A stretch of 64,000 bases of DNA from Patulibacter brassicae (GTDB lineage: Bacteria; Actinomycetota; Thermoleophilia; Solirubrobacterales; Solirubrobacteraceae). This document shows, one piece after another, positions 57,733 to 64,000 of this stretch; the stretch's first letter is position 1; every line of letters begins with the position of its first letter. Location of the stretch: positions 1-64,000 of the forward strand of contig NZ_JAXAVX010000015.1 in assembly GCF_033949425.1 (NCBI RefSeq), given 5' to 3'. The notes beneath the pieces are model-generated. The model was not told where the DNA came from. It did no database searches and saw nothing but the letters and a program-made list of their open reading frames with translations. Made by a program: the position numbers and the translations under genes.

Positions 57733-57750
57733 AGCGGACCGCGGTCCGCT
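57733..57750. promoter_or_regulatory. 18-bp perfect palindrome upstream of the LLM-oxidoreductase gene
   Basis: AGCGGACCGCGGTCCGCT is fully self-complementary. It lies 51 bp before ATG 57682, touching the TAA stop of the DUF72 gene. The form is that of a dimeric repressor operator (TetR or MarR type), though it can also fold as a hairpin. Confidence 0.55.
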
Positions 57751-58502
57751 TAGTGTCGGTCGGGACCGACGTGCAGCCGGTCGGCCAGCCCGAGGGCGTT
57801 GCGCACGGCGAACGCCTCCCAGTCGTTGTTGAAGTACGCGAGCACCTCGACGTCCCGCCCCAGGCGGTCGATCCGCGCGGCCCACTCGTCCAGCTCGGTC
57901 GGGGCGTAGTTGCCGCGACGCCCGCGCCGGCCGTGATGGAAGCGCAGGAAGGCGAAGTCGGCCGTGACCCGGACCTCGTCGAACGGGCGGTCGGGGTGAT
58001 CCCCGTGGACGAGGGCCATCCCGTGCGCGCGCAGCAGCTCGTAGACCGGCTCGACGAACCAGCTCGGGTGGCGGAACTCCCACGCGTGGCGTCCCGGCGG
58101 CAGGCGCTCGAGCGCGGCCGCGAGTCGCTCGTCGTCCCGCGGGAACCGCTCGGGGAGCTGCCAGAGCACGGGCCCGAGCCGGGACGAGCCGGCCAGCGGC
58201 CCGAGGCCCGCGTAGAACCGCTCGAGGCCCTGCTCCATGTCGCGCAGCCGCCGCATGTGCGTGAGGTACCGGCTGCCCTTGACCGCGAACAGGAAGTCGT
58301 CGGGCACCTGCTCGAGCCACCGGGCGGCGGTCTCCGGCCGCAGGAGGCGGTAGAAGGTCGCGTTGACCTCGACGGTGTCGAACCGCTCGGCGTAGCGGGC
58401 GAGCCAGCGCGACGTCGGCAGCCCGGGCGGGTACAGCGCGCCGCGCCAGGAGCGGTAGTTCCAGCCGGAGCAGCCGATCCTGATGCGCGGCGCGCCCGCC
58501 AT
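57750..58502 (-). CDS. DUF72 domain protein
   Basis: A 250-residue TIM-barrel protein. RIGCSGWNYRSWRGALYPPG (about 8-27) is the family signature, followed by FDTVEVNATFYRL, FAVKGSRYLTHMRRLRD, WQLPERF and FEVRHPSW-like EFRHPSWF. The TAA stop is unusual in this window, where nearly all stops are TGA. Biochemical function of the family is not known. Confidence 0.9.
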   Translation of the reverse strand: MAGAPRIRIGCSGWNYRSWRGALYPPGLPTSRWLARYAERFDTVEVNATFYRLLRPETAARWLEQVPDDFLFAVKGSRYLTHMRRLRDMEQGLERFYAGLGPLAGSSRLGPVLWQLPERFPRDDERLAAALERLPPGRHAWEFRHPSWFVEPVYELLRAHGMALVHGDHPDRPFDEVRVTADFAFLRFHHGRRGRRGNYAPTELDEWAARIDRLGRDVEVLAYFNNDWEAFAVRNALGLADRLHVGPDRH

Positions 58503-58508
58503 CGCGGC

Positions 58509-58919
58509 TCAGCGCCGTCGGGCGCGCACCACGAGGACCGCGAGGAGCACCACCGCGGCGGCGGCCGCGATCGCGCGGCGCGGGTCCTCGCGCGCCCGGT
58601 CGGCGGCGCGGCCGGCGTCGGCGCCGGCGTCCGCGGCCCACCCGTCGGTGGCGGCACGCCACTCCGTCGCCTTCTCCTGGGCGCTCGCGCGCACCTCGGC
58701 GGCCTTCTCCTGCGCCGCGCCGGCGAGCTCCGTCGCCTTCTCGCGCGCCTCGGCGACCTTCTCCTGCGCCTGGTCCTTGACCTCGGCGGCCGTCTCCTCC
58801 GCCCGGGCCTTGACGTCGACCTTCTGGGCGAGCGCCTCGACGGTCTCGCCGAGCTCCTCGCGCGTCTGCTCGATCTCCTCGCGCAGCTCCTCGGCGTCCT
58901 GCTCGTGGTCCTGGCTCAT
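58509..58919 (-). CDS. DUF3618 domain membrane protein
   Basis: A 136-residue protein. The N-terminal REEIEQTREELGETVEALAQ is the DUF3618 signature; a long charged helix with alternating Ala/Glu/Lys (about 40-95) follows, and a C-terminal TM helix (about 115-131) ends in RARRR. Found with small holin-like membrane proteins in actinobacteria, as here: its ATG overlaps the stop of the holin-like gene. Envelope or stress role is only a guess. Confidence 0.85.
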   Translation of the reverse strand: MSQDHEQDAEELREEIEQTREELGETVEALAQKVDVKARAEETAAEVKDQAQEKVAEAREKATELAGAAQEKAAEVRASAQEKATEWRAATDGWAADAGADAGRAADRAREDPRRAIAAAAAVVLLAVLVVRARRR

Positions 58920-59326
58920 CGGTCGTGCACCCGCTCCTTCACCTCGTCGACGTCGGCGCGCACGCTCTCGGTCGCCTGCTCCGGCACCGGCGGCGTGGCC
59001 CGCTGCACCTGCCCCTTGCCCGTGAGCGCCATGACGCCGGACAGCGCGAGCAGCGCCGCGCCGACGATCAGCGCCGCGAGCCACGCGTCCAGCGCGGTGG
59101 CAAGGCCGATGATGGCCGCCGCGACGAGCGCCCCGACGCCGAAGAGGGCGGTGAGGCCGGCGGCGCCGAAGAGGCCGGCACCGGCCCCGGCGCGGCGCCC
59201 CTTCTCGCGGAGCTCGAGCTGCGCGAGCCGGAGCTCCTGCCGCACGAGGGTCTGCGTCTGCTCCGTCGCGCGCTGCAGCAGCTCGGCGAGCGAGGCGTCC
59301 TGCTGTCGGTCCTCCGTCTGCACCAT
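58916..59326 (-). CDS. Phage-holin-III-like (Phage_holin_3_6 / DUF1469) membrane protein
   Basis: A 136-residue protein. A charged amphipathic N-terminus (LAELLQRATEQTQTLVRQEL and RLAQLELREKGRR) precedes two TM helices (about 49-72 and 78-101) and an acidic tail. This is the common chromosomal actinobacterial holin superfamily III form, paired with DUF3618; no other phage gene is near, so it is not a prophage sign. Confidence 0.87.
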   Translation of the reverse strand: MVQTEDRQQDASLAELLQRATEQTQTLVRQELRLAQLELREKGRRAGAGAGLFGAAGLTALFGVGALVAAAIIGLATALDAWLAALIVGAALLALSGVMALTGKGQVQRATPPVPEQATESVRADVDEVKERVHDR

Positions 59327-59437
59327 GGCGGTCGGCTACCCGCGACCCGCGAAGCCGACACGCGGGTGCCGCGGTCCGGGTCGGCGACTATCCTGCGGCG
59401 ACCGTCGGGCGGGCCTCGGCCCGGGAAGGAGCGCACC

Positions 59438-59824
59438 ATGGTCGTCGCCGGAGCCGCGATCTGCGCGATCGCCGCGCTGATCCACGTCTACATCTTCGTC
59501 CTCGAGTCGCTGCGCTGGACGAGCCCGACGACCCGCGCGGTCTTCGGCACGACCCCCGAGCAGGCCGAGGCCACGCGGGAGCTCGCCTACAACCAGGGCT
59601 TCTACAACCTCTTCCTCGCCGTCGAGATCGCCGTCGGCGTCGTCGTGCTGGCCGTCGGCGACGAGGCGATCGGCGCGACGCTCGTGCTCGCGGGCGCGGC
59701 CTCGATGGTCGCCGCCGGCCTCGTCCTCCTGGTGTCCTCGCCCGACAAGGCGAGCGCGGCGCTGAAGCAGCTCGTGCCGCCCCTGGCGGGGATCGCGCTG
59801 CTCGTCGTCGGCCTCGTGGCCTGA
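59438..59824 (+). CDS. DUF1304 family membrane protein
   Basis: A 128-residue protein with four TM helices. AALIHVYIFVLESLRW (about 13-28) and ELAYNQGFYNLFLAV (about 47-61) are the DUF1304 signature. Function unknown. GGAAGGA (59424-59430) lies 7 nt before the ATG at 59438, a good ribosome binding site, unlike many neighbours. Confidence 0.9.
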   Translation: MVVAGAAICAIAALIHVYIFVLESLRWTSPTTRAVFGTTPEQAEATRELAYNQGFYNLFLAVEIAVGVVVLAVGDEAIGATLVLAGAASMVAAGLVLLVSSPDKASAALKQLVPPLAGIALLVVGLVA

Positions 59825-59942
59825 TCGCTGGCCGGGGCCGGGGCCGTCCGGACGCGGCCGGCCGCGCCCCGCCGAGTGGACGCTCGACCGGTGCCCGTCG
59901 CGCCGATCACGCCACGACAGCACGACGCGGCGCGAAGCGCGG

Positions 59943-59948
59943 TAGCTT
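59943..59948 (+). promoter_or_regulatory. -10 element TAGCTT, leaderless-type promoter
   Basis: TAGCTT ends 7 nt before TTG 59956. Confidence 0.4.
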
Positions 59949-59955
59949 CCGGTCC

Positions 59956-60306
59956 TTGACCTCCCCGACGCCGCCCAAGGACTTCAGCGACCTCGACGGT
60001 GGCCCGGAGGCCCTGGAGATCATCCGCAGCGCGCGCGACCTGCAGCAGCAGGGCCGCCTGAGCGCCAAGGACGAGCGCGACGCGCTCGAGCTCATCGTCC
60101 AGCACTTCTCCGGCCGCTCGCTGGACCGCCAGCGCGGCAAGGCGATCACGAAGCTCGTCCAGGCGATGAAGCTCGCCGCCCGCCACCCCGACGAGACGAC
60201 CGCCCCGAAGTTCGTCCTGCTCCTGCACTCGCTGCTGGACACCCGCCCGGATCCCGCGCCGCTCCCCGAGGAGCTCAGCGAGGAGCCGAAGCCCGACCGT
60301 CGCTGA
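59956..60306 (+). CDS. Small soluble protein of unknown function
   Basis: A 116-residue helical, charged protein (RSARDLQQQGRLSAKDERDA, then LELIVQHFSGRSLDRQRGKA) with no Cys and an acidic Pro-rich tail. No family recognised. The start is a TTG with a -10 box 7 nt upstream; there is no nearby ATG or GTG that would keep the conserved-looking N-terminus. It converges on pilC. Confidence 0.55.
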   Translation: MTSPTPPKDFSDLDGGPEALEIIRSARDLQQQGRLSAKDERDALELIVQHFSGRSLDRQRGKAITKLVQAMKLAARHPDETTAPKFVLLLHSLLDTRPDPAPLPEELSEEPKPDRR

Positions 60307-60346
60307 CGCGGCGACGCCGGGCGGCGCGACCGCCCGGCGCGACCGG

Positions 60347-61555
60347 CTACTTGATCGCGTCGTAGACGGAGAAGAGCGGCAGGTACATCGAGATGACGAT
60401 GAAGCCGACCATGCCGCCGACGACGACGATGAGGACCGGCTCGAGGATCGAGGTCAGCGCCTTGACGGCGGCGGCGACCTCGGACTCGTAGAAGTCGGCG
60501 ATCTTGCTCAGCATCTCGTCGAGGGCGCCGGTCTCCTCGCCCACGCCGACCATGTGGGAGACCATCGGCGGGAAGATCTCCTCCTCGCGCAGCGGCGACT
60601 GGATCGTGCCGCCGCGGCGGACGCTCTCGTTCACGCTGCCCATCGCGTCCTCGATCAGCGCGTTGCCGGACGTCCGGCCGGTGATGTCGATCGCCTGCAG
60701 CAGCGGGACGCCGGCGGCCACGAGGGTGCCGAGGGTGCGCGACCAGCGGGCGATCGCGACCTTGCGCACGATCTCGCCGATCTTCACCGGGAGCTTCAGC
60801 AGCAGGCGGTCCTTCGTCCGGCGGCCGTTCTCGGTCCGCACGTACTGGCGCAGGGCGAGGAACGTCGCGCCGATGCCGAGGAAGATCGCCCACCAGTAGC
60901 CGGTGACGACGTCGCTCATGCCGACGGTGATCTTCGTGATGAACGGCAGCTCGGCGTTGAAGTCCTCCAGCACGCCGACGAAGACCGGGACGAGGAAGGC
61001 GACGAGCGCCATGAGCACGAGCATCGCGAAGCTGATGACGACGCCCGGGTAGACCATCGCGCTCTTCACCGCGCGGCGCAGCTCGGCGTCCTTCTCGAGC
61101 TGGTCGGCGGCGCGGTTCAGGGCGTCCTCGAGCACGCCGCCGATCTCGCCGGCGTGGACCATCGCGACGTACAGGCGGTTGAAGACCCGCGGGTGCTTGT
61201 CGAGCGCCTCGGAGAGCGACGCGCCGTTCTCGACGTCGGAGCGCACGGTCGTGAGGACCTCGCGCAGCTTGTCCTTCTCCGTCTGCTGCTCGAGGACCGC
61301 GAGCGCCCGCAGGACCGTCATGCCGGACGAGATCATCGTCGCGAACTGCCGGCTGAACACGACCATGTCGTGCGGCGTGATGCGCTCGAGGACCTTGATC
61401 TCGACGTTCCACGCGGCGCGCTTCAGGTCGACGGACAGCGGCACGAGGCCGCGCTGGCGCAGCGCCTCGGTGACGGCGTCGGCGTTCTCGGCGTCCAGCT
61501 CGCCCTTGGCGCGGGCGCCGCGGGGATCGAGGGCGACGTAGGCGAAGGTGCTCAC
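60347..61555 (-). CDS. pilC: Type IV pilus inner-membrane platform protein PilC
   Basis: A 402-residue GspF-family protein with two T2SSF domains (about 65-190 and 270-395) and three TM helices. FSRQFATMISSGMTVLRALA and YVAMVHAGEIGGVLEDALNR in the first are mirrored by WSRTLGTLVAAGVPLLQAID and MVGVGEETGALDEMLSKIAD in the second. PilC anchors the PilB/PilT motors in the membrane. Start GTG 61555 (MSTFAYVALDPRG), the standard N-terminus. It follows pilT by 35 nt. Confidence 0.96.
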   Translation of the reverse strand: MSTFAYVALDPRGARAKGELDAENADAVTEALRQRGLVPLSVDLKRAAWNVEIKVLERITPHDMVVFSRQFATMISSGMTVLRALAVLEQQTEKDKLREVLTTVRSDVENGASLSEALDKHPRVFNRLYVAMVHAGEIGGVLEDALNRAADQLEKDAELRRAVKSAMVYPGVVISFAMLVLMALVAFLVPVFVGVLEDFNAELPFITKITVGMSDVVTGYWWAIFLGIGATFLALRQYVRTENGRRTKDRLLLKLPVKIGEIVRKVAIARWSRTLGTLVAAGVPLLQAIDITGRTSGNALIEDAMGSVNESVRRGGTIQSPLREEEIFPPMVSHMVGVGEETGALDEMLSKIADFYESEVAAAVKALTSILEPVLIVVVGGMVGFIVISMYLPLFSVYDAIK

Positions 61556-61590
61556 GGTGGCGGGCTCGTTCTGGAGGGGTGGCGGGCGCG

Positions 61591-62745
61591 CTAGATCGCG
61601 GTCAGCTGCGGGGCGTCGTCGCCGACGGGCGGCGCGCCGCCGACGGCGTCGATGCCGGCCCGCTGCGTCTCGCGCGGGTCGACGGCCTTCTCGAGCAGCC
61701 GGCGGAAGTCGGAGACGTCGTTGGCGCGCGTCTCGGCGACGGCGCGGGAGAGCTTCCCGGCGTTGACGAGCTCGACGAGCGACGCCTCGAGCGTCTGCAT
61801 GCCGTAGCGCGCGCCGGTCTGGATCGCCGAGCGCAGCTGGTGCGTCTTGCCCTCCCGGATGAGGTTGCGGATCGCGGCGGTCGGGATCATCACCTCGAGC
61901 GCCGCGCAGCGGCCGAGGCCGTCGGCGGTCGGCAGGATCTGCTGGCAGACGACGCCCTGCAGGGCGGCGGCCAGCTGCATCCGGACCTGGTTCTGCTGGG
62001 CGGCCGGGAACGAGTCGATGATCCGGTCGACGGTCTGCGGCGCGTCCTGGGTGTGCAGCGTCGCGTAGACGAGGTGGCCGGTCTCCGCCGCGGTCAGCGC
62101 CGTGCCCATCGTCTCGAGGTCGCGCATCTCGCCGACGAGGATCACGTCGGGGTCCTGGCGCAGCGCGGCCTTCAGGGCCAGCGAGAAGCTCGGCGCGTCC
62201 GTGCCGAGCTCGCGCTGGTTGACGATGCACCCCTTGTGCGGGTGCAGGACCTCGATCGGGTCCTCGATCGTGAGGATGTGGTCGTGCCGGTTCTCGTTGA
62301 TCCGGTCGATCATCGCCGCGAGCGTCGTCGTCTTGCCCGAGCCGGTCGGACCGGTGACGAGCACGAGCCCGCGCGGCTTCTCCGTGAGGTCGGTGAGGAC
62401 CTCGGGCAGGCCGAGCTCGGCGAGCGTCCGGATCCGGTCCGGGATGAGGCGCAGCGCCGCGCCGGTGGCGCCGCGCTGCTGGAACGCGTTGACGCGGAAG
62501 CGGGCGACGCCCGGCACCGGATAGGCGAAGTCGACCTGGCGCTCGGTCTCCAGCCGCTGGCGCTGGGTCGTGGAGAGCAGCCCGTAGACGAGCTCGCGGC
62601 AGGTCGCGACGTCCATCACGTCCTCGCCGACGGGCGCGAGCCGGCCCCGGACGCGGATCATCGGAGGGCTCCCGGCGGTGAGGTGGAGGTCGGACGCCTC
62701 CTGCTCGATCATCGCCTGGACCAGGTCGGGGAAGTGGACGGCCAT
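61591..62745 (-). CDS. pilT: Type IV pilus retraction ATPase PilT
   Basis: A 384-residue hexameric ATPase. The N-terminal domain has EASDLHLTAGSPPMIRVRG; Walker A is GPTGSGKTTT (132-141), the Asp box and Walker B lie in DPDVILVGEMRDLET, and the C-terminal AIRNLIREGKTHQL is the retraction-specific PilT signature that separates it from PilB. So this organism can probably retract pili (twitching, DNA uptake). The C-terminal 30 residues are longer than usual. An inverted repeat shared with other pilus promoters lies 57 bp upstream. Confidence 0.97.
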   Translation of the reverse strand: MAVHFPDLVQAMIEQEASDLHLTAGSPPMIRVRGRLAPVGEDVMDVATCRELVYGLLSTTQRQRLETERQVDFAYPVPGVARFRVNAFQQRGATGAALRLIPDRIRTLAELGLPEVLTDLTEKPRGLVLVTGPTGSGKTTTLAAMIDRINENRHDHILTIEDPIEVLHPHKGCIVNQRELGTDAPSFSLALKAALRQDPDVILVGEMRDLETMGTALTAAETGHLVYATLHTQDAPQTVDRIIDSFPAAQQNQVRMQLAAALQGVVCQQILPTADGLGRCAALEVMIPTAAIRNLIREGKTHQLRSAIQTGARYGMQTLEASLVELVNAGKLSRAVAETRANDVSDFRRLLEKAVDPRETQRAGIDAVGGAPPVGDDAPQLTAI

Positions 62746-62801
62746 CTCCCTCGACCGATCGGACGGAGGTCGGCGTCGCCGGACGGTGGGCGCAGCCGCG
62801 T

Positions 62802-62813
62802 GGACGAACGTCC
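62802..62813. promoter_or_regulatory. Inverted repeat GGACG-AA-CGTCC upstream of pilT
   Basis: Perfect 5-bp arms, 56 bp upstream of the pilT start in the 85-bp gap after pilB. Same motif as before pilM and pilV. Confidence 0.45.
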
Positions 62814-62830
62814 GGGCCCGGGGTGGCCGG

Positions 62831-64000
62831 TCAGCGCGCGTCGCCGGTGACGCGCGCGACCTCGGCGAGCGTCGTCCGGCCGGCGAGGACCTTCGCGATC
62901 CCGTCCTCGCGCAGGCGCCGCATGCCGCCGGCCACCGCCGCGCGGCTGATCGCCTCGATCGGCGCGCGCTCGACGATGAGCCCGCGGATCGCCTCGTCGA
63001 TGATCATGACCTCGTAGAGCCCGAGCCGGCCGCGGTAGCCCGTGTCGCCGCAGCGCGCGCAGCCGACGGCCTCGAAGAGCTCGACCTCGTCGTCGGCGAA
63101 GGCCACGCCGTGCTGGCGGATGAGGTCGCCGGAGACGGTCACCGGCTGGCGGCACGCCGAGCAGAGGGTCCGGGCGAGGCGCTGGGCGACGACGCAGTCG
63201 ATCGCGGAGGCGACGAGGAACGGCTCGACGCCCATCTCCAGCAGCCGGGTCACGGCGGTCGGCGCGTCGTTCGTGTGCAGCGTGGAGAGCACGAGGTGGC
63301 CGGTGAGGGCCGACTCCACGGCGATCTTCGCCGTCTCCGCGTCGCGGATCTCCCCGACCATGATCACGTCGGGGTCGGCGCGCATCATCGAGCGCAGGCC
63401 GTTGGCGAAGGTCATCCCGCGCCGCTGGCTCACCTGCACCTGGGTCACGCCGTCGAGCTGGCGCTCGACGGGATCCTCGATCGTGACGATGTGGCGGTCG
63501 CTCGTGTTCAGGCGCTGCAGCGCGGCGTAGAGCGAGGTCGACTTGCCCGACCCGGTCGGGCCGGTCGCGAGGATCGCGCCGTAGGGCTTGCGGAAGGCCC
63601 GCTCGAACCGCTCGCGGTCCTCCTCCTGCATCCCGAGCCGATCGAGCGTGATGACGCCGTCGTCGCGGTCGAGGATCCGCAGGACGACCGACTCGCCGTG
63701 GACCGACGGCAGCGTCACGGCGCGCAGGTCGACGCGCCGGCCGTCGATCGTCAGGGTCACGCGCCCGTCCTGGGGCATGCGCCGCTCGGCGATGTCGAGC
63801 TCCGCCATGACCTTGATCCGGGAGACGAGCCCGGGGACCAGCGCCTTCGGCACGGTCGCCGTCTCCTGCAGCACGCCGTCGATCCGGAACCGGACGCGCA
63901 TGCCGTGGGTCATCGGCGAGAAGTGGACGTCGGAGGCGCGGCGCTCGATCGCCTGCGCGAGCACCGTGTTGACGAGCGCGATGACCGGCCCGTCCTCGGA
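62831..64000 (-). CDS. pilB: Type IV pilus extension ATPase PilB (5' end outside the window)
   Basis: The frame is open to the end of the window (64000), so the N-terminal domain is missing. The visible 389 residues hold the N2/CTE parts: ERRASDVHFSPMTHGMRVRF, Walker A GPTGSGKST, DPDVIMVGEIRDAETA (Asp box and Walker B) and a tetracysteine zinc site (CSAC and CARC) followed by GYRGRLGLYEVM, which marks PilB/GspE extension ATPases. It precedes pilT and pilC in the same orientation. Confidence 0.96.
   Translation of the reverse strand, partial: SEDGPVIALVNTVLAQAIERRASDVHFSPMTHGMRVRFRIDGVLQETATVPKALVPGLVSRIKVMAELDIAERRMPQDGRVTLTIDGRRVDLRAVTLPSVHGESVVLRILDRDDGVITLDRLGMQEEDRERFERAFRKPYGAILATGPTGSGKSTSLYAALQRLNTSDRHIVTIEDPVERQLDGVTQVQVSQRRGMTFANGLRSMMRADPDVIMVGEIRDAETAKIAVESALTGHLVLSTLHTNDAPTAVTRLLEMGVEPFLVASAIDCVVAQRLARTLCSACRQPVTVSGDLIRQHGVAFADDEVELFEAVGCARCGDTGYRGRLGLYEVMIIDEAIRGLIVERAPIEAISRAAVAGGMRRLREDGIAKVLAGRTTLAEVARVTGDAR

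Noticed and set aside
58916..59326. Holin-like gene as evidence of a prophage
   Set aside because: This holin superfamily is common on actinobacterial chromosomes with DUF3618 partners. No other phage gene, integrase or attachment site is near.
1..64000. tRNA or rRNA genes
   Set aside because: I looked in the larger intergenic gaps for the tRNA T-loop pattern and cloverleaf-sized segments and found none; a tRNAscan run would be decisive.

Overview
The window is very GC-rich, uses GTG and TTG starts freely, and has many promoters placed so that transcripts would be leaderless. Its gene content (galactofuranose-type glycans, a secretin-less type IV pilus, an MprF-like lipid enzyme) fits a deep-branching actinobacterium. 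The best guess is class Thermoleophilia (Solirubrobacterales; Patulibacter, Conexibacter or Solirubrobacter type). This is an inference from content; no 16S or marker phylogeny is present.

Region 1 (1-24,125) is a surface-polysaccharide locus. It holds two chain-length/BY-kinase proteins, a Wzy-like polymerase/ligase, a Wzx-like flippase that runs in frame into an alpha/beta hydrolase, UDP-galactopyranose mutase, and glycosyltransferases of families GT2, GT4, GT14-like and GT1/28-like. It also holds several class I and FkbM methyltransferases and an LpxL/PatA-like acyltransferase. Genes sit in short runs with 4-bp ATGA/GTGA overlaps, separated by compact divergent promoters. Chorismate synthase (aroC) lies at its edge.

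Region 2 (25,473-42,016) and the right end (60,347-64,000) encode a type IV pilus. On the minus strand are pilM-pilN-pilO plus a fourth operon member, the prepilin peptidase pilD, the major pilin pilA followed by a GT-C-like membrane glycosyltransferase, and pilC, pilT and pilB (pilB runs off the end). On the plus strand are two tandem paralogous cassettes, each PilV-like, PilW-like and a very large PilX/GspK-like protein. The leader of pilA contains a clear cyclic-di-GMP-I (GEMM) riboswitch aptamer. An inverted repeat GGACG-N2-CGTCC recurs 45-62 bp upstream of pilM, pilV and pilT. Together these suggest a pilus whose major subunit is under direct second-messenger RNA control. I regard this as the most interesting system here.

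Region 3 (42,116-60,306) is mixed chromosomal content: gluQ, RNase D, an MprF-like protein, the biotin genes bioB-bioF-bioD and, separated, bioA. Between bioD and bioA lies a TetR / flavin monooxygenase / DUF2236 module. Further on are an LLM-family oxidoreductase behind an 18-bp palindrome, a DUF72 protein, a DUF3618/holin-like membrane pair and small proteins of unknown function.

I see no tRNA or rRNA gene, no CRISPR array, no transposase and no integrase.
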